Below are positions 1 to 7,854 of a stretch of DNA of 64,000 nt, in pieces (position 1 is the first letter of the stretch; the number at the start of each line of letters is the position of its first letter). The stretch covers positions 310,001 through 374,000 of the forward strand of contig NZ_FUZQ01000005.1 of assembly GCF_900167525.1 (NCBI RefSeq), written 5' to 3'. The notes beneath the pieces are model-generated. The model saw only the letters and a list, made by a program, of their open reading frames with translations. It made no database searches and was not told where the DNA came from. This DNA is from Krasilnikoviella flava. Lineage in GTDB: Bacteria; Actinomycetota; Actinomycetes; Actinomycetales; Cellulomonadaceae. The position numbers were made by a program, and so were the translations under genes.

Positions 1-1
1 C

Positions 2-106
2 TTCAGCCTGCGGTGGATCCTGGTGCACATGATCGAGGAGTACGCGCGGCACAACGGGCAGGTCGACCTGATCCGCGAGGCCATCGACGGCGCGACCGGC
101 GAGTGA
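2..106 (+). CDS. DinB/DUF664 family protein, C-terminal end only
   Basis: The reading frame enters from before the window and gives 34 residues ending in a TGA at 104-106. The visible tail contains [12 protein letters not shown] followed by DLIREAIDG, which is the characteristic C-terminus of the DinB/DUF664 superfamily of four-helix metal-binding proteins found widely in actinobacteria. The conserved His residues of this tail normally help bind the metal. The upstream part is missing, so the specific role (thiol transferase-like or unknown) cannot be judged. Confidence 0.75.
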   Translation, partial: FSLRWILVHMIEEYARHNGQVDLIREAIDGATGE

Positions 107-117
107 CCGCCGTCCGG

Positions 118-1440
118 TCAACCGGCCGGCACGTGGTCGGCGTCCCGCCGGGGAGCCAGCACGTAGTGCTCCACGACGTAGCCGACCGAGGCAGCCAGCA
201 GCACGATCGGCGCCATCGCGGGCGCTGACGGCCCGATCAGGAGCACCACGAGCACGGCCGCGGAGATCGGGAACGGCAGGGTGGCCGCGGTCGCGGCGGC
301 CATGCCCGCCGCGAGCGCCGGCACCGCCCCGAACCCCGGGAGCCCCCCGACGAGGACCCCGGCCGCCGCCCCGAGGAGCACCGCCGGGAAGATCGGGCCA
401 CCGCGCAGGGAACCGAGCGAGATCCCGTAGCCCAGCCCCTTGAGGAGCAGCAGGGCGGCGAGCGCGCCGAGGCCCCAGGCCTCGGGGTCGGCGGCCAACG
501 TGCCGAGGAGCGCCTGCCCGGAGAGCGCGACGTCCTCCGGGGAGCGCCCGGTCAGGAGGGCGTACGCCGACGCGCAGACCCCCACGGCGAGCGCGCCGAC
601 CACGGCCGTCCAGAAGGGCCGGGTCGCCGCCTGACGGGCCACGGCGAAGCCCAGCCCGTGCACGAGCCGCATGCCGACCGCGACCAGCACCGCCAGCGGG
701 ACCGTCCACACGATGTCGAGCACGTCGAGACGAGCGGGGACGTCGAGGTCGGGAAGGGTCAGGGAGGAGATCTCCAACCCGGTCCAGCTGCCGACCCCGG
801 TGAAGACGAGCGCACCGATGCCCGACGACAGCACGCTCGGCAGCACGGCGCGTACGAGCGCCTGTCCTGCGACGCCGGACACGGCGGTCGCCTCGACGAC
901 GAACACCGCACCCACGACGGGGCTGCCGAAGATCGCGGAGACCGCGGCCGCCGCACCGGCCAGGGCGAGCACGTGGCGGGCCGGGTCGCCGAGCGAGGCG
1001 CCCCATGGCCGCACCAGGATCAGCGCGACGGCCGAACCGAGCATGAGCAGCGGCCCCTCCGGGCCCAGGACCACGCCGAGCGGCAGGCCGGCCAGCGCCG
1101 CGAGCAGGACGCCGGGCACGTACGACGCCGGGACGGGGCCCATGCTCAACCCCTTGACGGGGACGTGCCCGCCGTGGCCCGGCAGCGACCGGACCGCGAG
1201 CCCGACCACCACGCCGGCGACGGCGAGCCACGGGAGCGGCCACCACCACGGCACGTCCGAGAACCCCCACGCCTGCGGCAGCTCCTCCCACACCGCGTGC
1301 GTGAGCCCGTGCAGGAGCGCGAGGAAGGCGAACGCCACCACCGAGACGACGACGCCGAGGACCGCCGACGTACCGAGGAGCGCGACGTACGGACGCCACG
1401 TCGGGGTCTGCGCTACCTCCTGCGGTGCTGCTCCTGCCAC
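118..1440 (-). CDS. ClC-type chloride channel/transporter family protein
   Basis: This 440-residue protein is made mostly of hydrophobic helices and carries ClC landmarks: a GPEGP motif at about residues 126-130, whose Glu128 matches the external gating glutamate; a GSPVVGAVFVVEA segment at about 180; and a GGPIFPAVLLGAAAG segment near 350. ClC proteins move chloride across the cytoplasmic membrane as channels or as Cl-/H+ antiporters. The site matching the internal proton-transfer glutamate of the E. coli antiporter (second E of VEE) reads VEA here, so proton coupling may be lost. There is no CBS domain. It appears monocistronic. Confidence 0.85.
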   Translation of the reverse strand: MAGAAPQEVAQTPTWRPYVALLGTSAVLGVVVSVVAFAFLALLHGLTHAVWEELPQAWGFSDVPWWWPLPWLAVAGVVVGLAVRSLPGHGGHVPVKGLSMGPVPASYVPGVLLAALAGLPLGVVLGPEGPLLMLGSAVALILVRPWGASLGDPARHVLALAGAAAAVSAIFGSPVVGAVFVVEATAVSGVAGQALVRAVLPSVLSSGIGALVFTGVGSWTGLEISSLTLPDLDVPARLDVLDIVWTVPLAVLVAVGMRLVHGLGFAVARQAATRPFWTAVVGALAVGVCASAYALLTGRSPEDVALSGQALLGTLAADPEAWGLGALAALLLLKGLGYGISLGSLRGGPIFPAVLLGAAAGVLVGGLPGFGAVPALAAGMAAATAATLPFPISAAVLVVLLIGPSAPAMAPIVLLAASVGYVVEHYVLAPRRDADHVPAG

Positions 1441-1543
1441 GGCATCTCCTCGTCGCGCGCTCGATGGGTGCGTACGCCCGCTCGCGCCGCGGGGCGGGCC
1501 CGGACATCCGTGTGTGCCCGCACCCGCCCCGCGCGCGGAATGC

Positions 1544-1906
1544 TCAGCCGAGCAGCTTGGCCTTGGCGGCCGCGAACTCGGCGTCGGACAGGACGCCGGC
1601 CGCCTTCAGGTCACCGAGCTGCTTGAGCTGCGAGATGAGGTCGTCCTCGGCGGGAGCTGCCGTCACCTGCGCCTGCTGCTGGGCCTGCAGCTGCGCCTGC
1701 TGCTGGGCGTACGCCTGCTGCTGCGCCAGCTGGGCCTGCTGCTCCTGCTGGGCGTTGTACTGGTCGGCGGCGTAGCGCTGCTCGTCGCGGGACGTGGCAC
1801 GGCGGTTCATCGCCCGGCTCGTCGCGTTCGCGGTGCCGGTGATCACGGCCGTGCGTGCCATCGTGCCGATCAGGCCGGGTCGGCCCATCCGTCGCATGGG
1901 GGGCAT
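1544..1906 (-). CDS. SHOCT domain protein with Gln-rich middle
   Basis: A 120-residue protein in three parts: a basic N-terminus (residues 1-40), a Gln/Ala-rich stretch at about 47-82 that looks like a coiled coil, and a C-terminal SHOCT domain (about 88-120, ISQLKQLGDLKAAGVLSDAE followed by FAAAKAKLLG). SHOCT domains are short C-terminal helical modules of poorly known, probably oligomerising, function. It starts one base after the stop of the DUF6325 gene, so the two are almost certainly co-transcribed. I recognise this pair as recurrent in actinobacteria, but no biochemical role is known to me. Confidence 0.85.
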   Translation of the reverse strand: MPPMRRMGRPGLIGTMARTAVITGTANATSRAMNRRATSRDEQRYAADQYNAQQEQQAQLAQQQAYAQQQAQLQAQQQAQVTAAPAEDDLISQLKQLGDLKAAGVLSDAEFAAAKAKLLG

Positions 1907-1907
1907 C

Positions 1908-2330
1908 TCAGTTCTCCTCCTCGATCTCGGCCGCGAGGGCCTCGAGCGCTGCCGGCGGCACCTGGGTCCAGTCGAGCACCTGTCCGCCGGCGCCGCGCAC
2001 CGCGCCGGTGAGGCCGCGCGCCCACACGTGCTCGAACACGATCATGCCGACGGCCGCGCCCGGCGCGAGCTCCGCCGAGATGTCGTCGACGTCCTCCGTC
2101 GCGAGCAGGCCCGCGGGCTCCCCGACGATGCGTGCCAGCTCGGCGTCGCCGCCCTCCGTGGCCTCGAGCCACTCGACGGAGCCGTCGTCGGCCTTGCGGA
2201 TGAGCAGAGCGTCGAGCACGTCGATCGTGCCGGCATCGACGAGACGCCCGAGCTCGGCGACGATCTCGCCCTTGAAGTCGCTCCGGGGGAACTCGATGAG
2301 CACGAGCTCCACGGGTCCGGTGGGTCGCAT
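1908..2330 (-). CDS. DUF6325 family protein
   Basis: A 140-residue protein beginning MRPTGPVELVLIEFP, typical of DUF6325: the N-terminal GPVELxxIEFP motif is followed by alternating strands and helices and a late IVFEHVWA motif at about residues 97-104. The chosen ATG at 2330 has a GAGAGG ribosome-binding site upstream; the frame stays open far beyond it only because of the high GC content. Proteins of this family often resemble bacterial membrane-associated DUF1269 proteins and sit next to SHOCT proteins, as here. Function unknown. Confidence 0.85.
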   Translation of the reverse strand: MRPTGPVELVLIEFPRSDFKGEIVAELGRLVDAGTIDVLDALLIRKADDGSVEWLEATEGGDAELARIVGEPAGLLATEDVDDISAELAPGAAVGMIVFEHVWARGLTGAVRGAGGQVLDWTQVPPAALEALAAEIEEEN

Positions 2331-2543
2331 GTCCTGCCTCTCAGTCGGCTTCCGGCGGGGTGCGGACGGTGCGCAGCTGCCGTCCTGAGCCCGTCCTGCG
2401 GCACACTCTGGCATCGCTCGGAGCGGTCCGCATGCGGGACGGCACATGTCGTCCTCCGGCCCCGCTCGGCAGGCGAAGTCGCAGGTCATCGGACACGATG
2501 TGCGGTGACCGGCACAGGCGTCCGGGCACGGGAGGGTGGCGCG

Positions 2544-3257
2544 ATGACGCGAAGCGGCAGACGGGACGAGATCGGGCCGGCCACGGGAACGGTGAGCCGT
2601 CGGGTCGAGTTCGTGGCCACCGTGCTGCTCGCCCTCGCGACCGTCGTGACGGCGTGGTCGGCGTTCCAGAGCACCAAGTGGTCGGGCGTGCAGGCGAACA
2701 GCTACGCCGCCGCGGGCGCGGCCCGCGCCGAGTCGACGCGGGCCTCGACGGAGGCCGGCCAGCTGACGATCATGGACGTCACGGCGTTCGCGTCCTGGAT
2801 CGACGCCGTGGCCGCCGAGACCCGGGCGGGCAAGGACTCGGGACTCGGCGACGACGGGTCGTACGAACCCGTGGACGGTACCGGGTCGGAGTTCCTGTAC
2901 ACACGGTTCCGGCCGGAGATGGTCCCCGCGTTCGACGCCTGGCTCGCGGCGGACCCGCTGCACGACGACTCGGCACCACGCACGCCGTTCCTCATGCCGC
3001 AGTACCGGCTCGAGGCGCAGGAGCGGGCCGACGCCGGCCTGGAACGCGCCGAGGACCTCTCGGCCACGGCACGGCAGGCCAACCAGACGGGCGACAACTA
3101 CGTGCTGACGTCGATCCTGTTCGCGTCCGTCGCGCTGTTCGCGGCGCTGAGCACCAAGCTCGTGCATCGCACCGCCCGGCGCGGGCTGCTGGGCGTCGCC
3201 GTCGTGCTGTTCGTCGTCTCGACCGTGGTCGTGCTGACCTTCCCCAAGGAGCTGTAG
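2544..3257 (+). CDS. membrane protein of unknown function, two-TM ends with extracytoplasmic middle
   Basis: A 237-residue protein starting at an ATG preceded by GGGAGG (2530-2535). A hydrophobic segment at about residues 24-42 (VATVLLALATVVTAWSAF) is followed by a polar, Ala/Glu-rich middle region and two closely spaced C-terminal membrane segments (about 190-207 and 215-232). The arrangement resembles DUF4337-type actinobacterial membrane proteins, but I cannot name a family with confidence. It is transcribed divergently from DUF6325 across about 210 bases with no other gene. Confidence 0.75.
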   Translation: MTRSGRRDEIGPATGTVSRRVEFVATVLLALATVVTAWSAFQSTKWSGVQANSYAAAGAARAESTRASTEAGQLTIMDVTAFASWIDAVAAETRAGKDSGLGDDGSYEPVDGTGSEFLYTRFRPEMVPAFDAWLAADPLHDDSAPRTPFLMPQYRLEAQERADAGLERAEDLSATARQANQTGDNYVLTSILFASVALFAALSTKLVHRTARRGLLGVAVVLFVVSTVVVLTFPKEL

Positions 3258-3283
3258 CGCGCGGCGCCGGGCACGCCGCCGGG

Positions 3284-4360
3284 TCAGGCCGCCCCGCACG
3301 AGCGGCGGACGGTGAGACGGGGCAGCAGGGCCACGTGCCGCGGCGCGCCCAGCACCCCGGGCACCTCGCCGCCCTCGTCCCCGACGATCCGGCCCACGAG
3401 CATCCGCAGCGCCTCGCGGCCCAGCTCCCGGCGCGGCGGCGTCACCGTCGTCAGGGGCACGACGGCGAGCTCGGCGTTCTCGTCGTCGTACGCGACGACC
3501 GCGAGGTCCTCGGGCACCCGCAGACCCCGGTCGAGGGCGGCCTCGACGAGACGGGCGGCATGGTCGTCGGTGTGCACCAGCACGGCCCGCGTGCCCGTCT
3601 CGCGGCACCGGTCGAGGAACGCGGCGAGCTCTCGCCCCAGACCGGTCGGGTCGCCCTCACCCTTCGGCAGCGAGACGTCCGGTCCGGCCGCGACGCCCAG
3701 CCGGGCGACCGCCGTCGCGAACCCCTCCCGCACGTGCGGGGCGGTCGGGGTCCGGTCGTAGACCGCCAGCCCGACCCGCCGGTGCCCGAGGCCTGCGAGG
3801 TGCTCCACCGCGAGCACGGCTCCGTGCGCGTGGTCGGAGCGCACCTGGTCGAGCTCGCTCAGCGCGGTCAGGCCGTGCACGCGGCGCTCCACCACGACGA
3901 CCGGCACGGGCACCGACCGCAGCCACGCCGCCAGCTCCTCGGGCGAGCGGTCCCTGGTCGTGGGCGCGACGACGATCCCCTGCGCGCCCAGCCCCACGAG
4001 GCGGTCCACCTGGGCCGCCTCCACGTCCGGCCGGTAGTGCGAGACCCCCAGCACGAGGCGCACGTGCAGGCTGGGGGCGAGCGCCTCCATGCCCCGCACC
4101 AGCGGCGGGAAGTGCACCGTGGAGCTCGGCACGACGACCCCGACCAGGACCCGGGCGGCCCGCGGCTCGCGGGCCGAGCGCAGCGCCACCGCGCCGCCGT
4201 GCACACGCGCCAGCCGGCCCGCGCGGTCCAGCTCCACGATGTCGCGGCGGATCGTCACCTCCGCCACCCCGAGCATCGCGGCGGCCTCCGCCGAGCGGAC
4301 GCTCCCCCGCAGCTCGAGCTCGCGCAGCAGGTACTCGTGCCGGGCCGTGGGCAGGTGCAT
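3284..4360 (-). CDS. DeoR-type HTH regulator with LacI-type periplasmic-binding sensor
   Basis: A 358-residue regulator. Residues 1-60 form a DeoR winged helix (RHEYLLRELELRGSVRSAEA then VTIRRDIVELDRAGRLARVHGG). The rest is a LacI/GalR-like periplasmic-binding fold (VGVVVPSST at about 71 onwards, GHRRVGLAVYD near 195, VHTDDHAARL near 270). Such hybrids sense a sugar and repress a neighbouring catabolic operon. The ATG at 4360 has GGAGG upstream. It faces the DUF2264 gene across a 117-base gap, so it probably controls that gene set and itself. Confidence 0.85.
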   Translation of the reverse strand: MHLPTARHEYLLRELELRGSVRSAEAAAMLGVAEVTIRRDIVELDRAGRLARVHGGAVALRSAREPRAARVLVGVVVPSSTVHFPPLVRGMEALAPSLHVRLVLGVSHYRPDVEAAQVDRLVGLGAQGIVVAPTTRDRSPEELAAWLRSVPVPVVVVERRVHGLTALSELDQVRSDHAHGAVLAVEHLAGLGHRRVGLAVYDRTPTAPHVREGFATAVARLGVAAGPDVSLPKGEGDPTGLGRELAAFLDRCRETGTRAVLVHTDDHAARLVEAALDRGLRVPEDLAVVAYDDENAELAVVPLTTVTPPRRELGREALRMLVGRIVGDEGGEVPGVLGAPRHVALLPRLTVRRSCGAA

Positions 4361-4422
4361 GCGTCCTCCGTCGTCGTCGACCGCTCGATGAGGCAGCACC
4401 GTAGCGGACGATGTCCGGGGAT

Positions 4423-4440
4423 GATCGGAAATGCTCGGAC
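4423..4440. promoter_or_regulatory. candidate operator, shared motif copy 1
   Basis: The sequence GATCGGAAATGCTCGGAC lies in the divergent gap between the regulator and the DUF2264 gene. A close relative, GATCGGATGCTCGAAC, lies at 7774-7789 ahead of the lyase gene, with two bases fewer in the middle. The match could mark a binding site for the adjacent regulator. This is inferred from two copies only. Confidence 0.3.
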
Positions 4441-4477
4441 CTTCCCCCGCCGCCGGACGCCGGGCGAGGATGCCGGG

Positions 4478-6688
4478 GTGACACCCGCTGCGACGACGCC
4501 ACCCCCCACCTCGAGCACGCACCTCGCCGCGGCGGGAGGCCCCGCGAGCGACCCTCGCCTCGCCCCCGCGCGGCGCTGGACGCGGGATCGCTGGCTCGCC
4601 ACCGCCGACGCCCTGCTCGACGCGGTCCGCCCCTTCGCCTCCCCGGGCGGCTCGCTGATCACGCTGCCGGGCCCGGTCAGCGGCTCCGGGCTCTGGAGCG
4701 ACGGCCTCGAGGGATACGCGCGCACGTTCCTGCTCGCGGCGTTCCGCCTGCGCGGCGAGGACGGTCGTGACCCGCACGGCCTCCTCGAGCGGTACGCGGA
4801 CGGGCTGCGGCACGGCACCGACCCGGCGGGCGACGAGCGCTGGCCGCGCGTCGACGAGCGGCGACAGGCCGTGGTGGAGGCCGCGTCGGTCGCGATCGCG
4901 CTGTCCGAGACGCGGCCCTGGCTGTGGGACCGGCTCGACGACGGCACCCGCCGACGGACGGTCGACTGGCTGGCGGGCGTGGTCGGCACCCGCGGGTACA
5001 CGAACAACTGGCTGTGGTTCCAGAACGTGATCGAGGCGTTCCTCGCCTCCGTCGGCGGCCCGTGGGAGCAGGCCGACCTGGACCACAACGCCGAGACCGC
5101 CGAGGCCCTGTACGTCGGCGACGGCTGGTACTCCGACGGTCGCGGCCGCGGGGGGCGCCGGCAGAACTTCGACCACTACGCGGGCTGGGCCTGGCACGTC
5201 TACCCGCTGCTGCACGCCCGGATCCTGGGGCGTCCGCTCGAGCCCGTGCACGCCGAGCGCCTGCGCGCCTACCTCGACCAGGCCCGGCACCTGGTGGGCT
5301 CGCGCGGCGCGCCGATGCTGCAGGGCCGGTCGGTGACCTACCGGCACGCCGTGCTCGCCCCGTTCTGGGCGGGTGCGATCGCCGACGCCACGCCGCTGTC
5401 CCCCGGTGCCACCCGCGCCCTCGCCGCCGCCGTCGCCGAGCACTTCGACGCCGCAGGCGCCGTCGACGACCGCGGCCTGCTGCCCGTCGGCTGGCACGGC
5501 CCGTACGACCGCGTGCGCCAGCTCTACACGGGCGGGTCGTCGCCGTACTGGGCGAGCAAGGGCTTCCTCGGCCTGCTCCTGGGTGCCGACCATCCCGTCT
5601 GGACGGCGGCACCGGAGCTGCCCGAGGCCTGGCGCGAGCCCCGCTCCCTGGCGCTGCGCGCCCCGGGGTGGCTCGTGAGCGCGACTCCAGCCGACGGGAT
5701 CGTGCGCCTGCTCAACCACGGCTCCGACCGCGCCATCGAGCATGCCCTCGCCCCCCGGGCGGACGACCCGTTCTACCGCCGCCTCGGCTACTCCGGCGCG
5801 ACGTCGCCCCAGCTGGCGCCCGGCGACGTCGCCGCCCCGCTGGACTCGCACACCGCCCTCCTCGACGCCCGAGGCGTGCCCTCGCACCGCGACACCGTCG
5901 AGCGCGTCCACCTCGACGACGCCGTGGCCGTGTCCCGGTCCCGGGTCTGCTGGCTCGACGTCCCCGGCCCAGACGGGAGCACTGGCGGGCGCGGTGACAG
6001 ACACGGGGACGATGCCGGCTGGGCCGGGCTGCGCCGGGGCCCGGTGCTCACCACCGCGTCCGTGGTGCACGGCCCCGACGAGGTCCGCCTCGCCTGGTGG
6101 ACGCCCGTCGCCGGCGCGGTACCCGGCCGGGCACCGCGTCCCGGCACCACGGCGGCCGACCTGGACCAGGACGCCGCCTGGCCCGCCGACACCGGCCCGT
6201 GGACGCTGCACGTGGGCGGGTGGCCGCTCGCGGCGGCGCGGGACGGCGCCCTGCACGTCGAGCGCTCCGACGACCGGGTCCGGGTCGTGCGCGACGACGG
6301 GACGACGTCCCACGTGCGCGCCCTGCCGGTCCGCACCGACGCCGACGCACGGCCGGACGCGCAGGCCGACGTGCCGCTCGACGTGCCGCTCGACAGGGCG
6401 GGGGCGGGGCGCCGGCGGGGTGCGGACCCGTTCGGCCCGGCGTCCGCCGTCCCCTGGCTGCGCACGTCCGCCCCCGTCGGCCCGGCCGAGGTGGTCGCGG
6501 CGCTCGTCGTCCTCACGGCGGAGGAGGGCGCGCACCGTCGCCCGGCACCCGCGGTCCACCTGCGCCGCACCGCGGACGGTGGGCTCGGCGGCGTCGAGGT
6601 GCGGTGGCCCGACGGCCGCGTCGACATCGTGCCGACAGATGCAGCGACAGACGCGCCGACCGGCGCACCGACCGGGACCGCGGAGTGA
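4478..6688 (+). CDS. DUF2264 domain protein, putative glycoside hydrolase
   Basis: A 736-residue protein, starting at GTG 4478 with a GAGG eight bases upstream. The N-terminal two-thirds (about residues 25-380) is the DUF2264 domain, with diagnostic stretches GSGLWSDGLEGYARTFLLA, TNNWLWFQNVIEAFL, GWYSDG and FDHYAGWAWHVYPLLHARI; it should fold as an (alpha/alpha)6 toroid. The C-terminal third is beta-rich. I recall relatives linked to plant-glycan breakdown and to a beta-glucuronidase family, but that link is from memory. No signal peptide, so it probably acts in the cytoplasm on imported oligosaccharides. The next gene overlaps its stop (GTGA). Confidence 0.85.
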   Translation: MTPAATTPPPTSSTHLAAAGGPASDPRLAPARRWTRDRWLATADALLDAVRPFASPGGSLITLPGPVSGSGLWSDGLEGYARTFLLAAFRLRGEDGRDPHGLLERYADGLRHGTDPAGDERWPRVDERRQAVVEAASVAIALSETRPWLWDRLDDGTRRRTVDWLAGVVGTRGYTNNWLWFQNVIEAFLASVGGPWEQADLDHNAETAEALYVGDGWYSDGRGRGGRRQNFDHYAGWAWHVYPLLHARILGRPLEPVHAERLRAYLDQARHLVGSRGAPMLQGRSVTYRHAVLAPFWAGAIADATPLSPGATRALAAAVAEHFDAAGAVDDRGLLPVGWHGPYDRVRQLYTGGSSPYWASKGFLGLLLGADHPVWTAAPELPEAWREPRSLALRAPGWLVSATPADGIVRLLNHGSDRAIEHALAPRADDPFYRRLGYSGATSPQLAPGDVAAPLDSHTALLDARGVPSHRDTVERVHLDDAVAVSRSRVCWLDVPGPDGSTGGRGDRHGDDAGWAGLRRGPVLTTASVVHGPDEVRLAWWTPVAGAVPGRAPRPGTTAADLDQDAAWPADTGPWTLHVGGWPLAAARDGALHVERSDDRVRVVRDDGTTSHVRALPVRTDADARPDAQADVPLDVPLDRAGAGRRRGADPFGPASAVPWLRTSAPVGPAEVVAALVVLTAEEGAHRRPAPAVHLRRTADGGLGGVEVRWPDGRVDIVPTDAATDAPTGAPTGTAE

Positions 6689-7740
6689 GCCGGCTGCGCG
6701 CAGCGTTCGTCATGCGCGACGCCGCCCTGCGGCCCGACCTGTTCGACGACGCGGCGCTGACGCGCCTGCGGGCGGTCGCCGACGTCACGGACCACGTGCT
6801 CACCCCGGCGGAGCTCAACTCGGCCGAGCCCCACCTGGCCGAGCCCCACCGTGGCGACGCGACGTCTCACGCGACGCTCGACCCCCTGGCCGACGTGGAC
6901 GTGCTCCTCACCGGATGGGGTGCGCCCCGGCTCGACGACGCGCTGCTGGCACGTGCGCCGCGGCTGCGCGCCGTCGTGCACGCCGCCGGCTCGGTCAAGC
7001 CCCTCGTCACGCCCGCGCTCTGGGAGCGGGGCGTGAAGGTCTCCAGCGCCGCCGGCGCGAACGCCCGGCCGGTGGCGGAGTACACGCTGGCCATGGTGCT
7101 GCTGGCGGGCAAGCGGGTGCTCGAGGCCGCCGACGCCTTCGCGGCGCACCGCGCGTTCGGCGGCTGGGCGCTGCCGGAGCCGCGCGGCAACCACGGCCTG
7201 ACGGTCGGCGTCGTCGGGGCCTCGCGGATCGGCCGGCAGGTGATGCGCCTGCTGCAGCCGTTCGACGTCGAGATCCTGCTGCACGACCCGTGGGTGGACG
7301 ACGACGAGGCGCGGTCCCTCGGCGCCGCGGCCGTGACGCTCGACGACCTCGCGCGCGCAAGCGACGTCGTCACCGTGCACGCGCCCGACCTGCCGGAGAC
7401 GTACCGGATGATCGGGCCGCGCCAGCTCGCCCTCATGCGTGACGCCACCACGCTGGTGAACACGGCGCGCGGGAGGCTCGTCGACACCCCGGCGCTCACC
7501 CGCGAGGTGGTCTCGGGCCGGCTGCGGGCCGTCCTCGACGTCACCGACCCTGAGCCGCTGCCCGCCGACCATCCCCTGTGGGACGCCCCCGGGGTCCTGC
7601 TGACGCCGCACGTCGCCGGCTCCCTCGGCAACGAGCTGCGCCGGCTGGGCGACCTCGCCGTGCGCGAGGTCGAGCTGCTCGCGGCGGGGGCCCCGCTCGA
7701 GCACGAGGTCCGGGCCGAGGATCTGCGCACCACCGCCTGA
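6685..7740 (+). CDS. D-isomer-specific 2-hydroxyacid dehydrogenase family protein
   Basis: A 351-residue NAD(P)-dependent dehydrogenase whose GTG start overlaps the DUF2264 stop. The Rossmann nucleotide-binding region is at about residues 170-230 (LTVGVVGASRIGRQVMRLLQ, with the usual first G-x-G changed to G-A-S-R-I-G). Catalytic-type residues are an Arg in LVNTARGRLVDTPAL (about 255-270), an acidic DVTDPEPLP stretch and a His in TPHVAGS (about 310). The family interconverts 2-hydroxy and 2-keto acids. In this locus it may act on a galacturonate- or rhamnose-derived acid; the substrate is unknown. Confidence 0.85.
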   Translation: MSRLRAAFVMRDAALRPDLFDDAALTRLRAVADVTDHVLTPAELNSAEPHLAEPHRGDATSHATLDPLADVDVLLTGWGAPRLDDALLARAPRLRAVVHAAGSVKPLVTPALWERGVKVSSAAGANARPVAEYTLAMVLLAGKRVLEAADAFAAHRAFGGWALPEPRGNHGLTVGVVGASRIGRQVMRLLQPFDVEILLHDPWVDDDEARSLGAAAVTLDDLARASDVVTVHAPDLPETYRMIGPRQLALMRDATTLVNTARGRLVDTPALTREVVSGRLRAVLDVTDPEPLPADHPLWDAPGVLLTPHVAGSLGNELRRLGDLAVREVELLAAGAPLEHEVRAEDLRTTA

Positions 7741-7773
7741 GCCGCGCCGAGGGTCCGGTTTTGCACGTTTCAC

Positions 7774-7789
7774 GATCGGATGCTCGAAC
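7774..7789. promoter_or_regulatory. candidate operator, shared motif copy 2
   Basis: GATCGGATGCTCGAAC occurs in the 114-base gap before the lyase gene and resembles the motif at 4423-4440. It covers an ATG at 7780 that would otherwise extend the lyase reading frame, consistent with this being untranslated promoter DNA. The gap implies the lyase and esterase have their own promoter. Confidence 0.3.
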
Positions 7790-7854
7790 TCCTCGCACGA
7801 TGGGGCCGTCCACCGACGGACAACGCACCCCACCGTCACGAAGGAGTGGCCATC

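Noticed and set aside
2360-4477. Upstream extension of the DUF2264 frame to a start near 2360.
   Set aside because: The extension overlaps the membrane protein and regulator genes, reads as Arg-rich nonsense, and a good ribosome-binding site exists at GTG 4478.
7780-7854. Longer start (ATG 7780) for the rhamnogalacturonan lyase.
   Set aside because: It would bury the twin-arginine signal 29 residues in, lacks a ribosome-binding site, and overlaps the shared operator-like motif. GTG 7855 has AAGGAG at the right distance.
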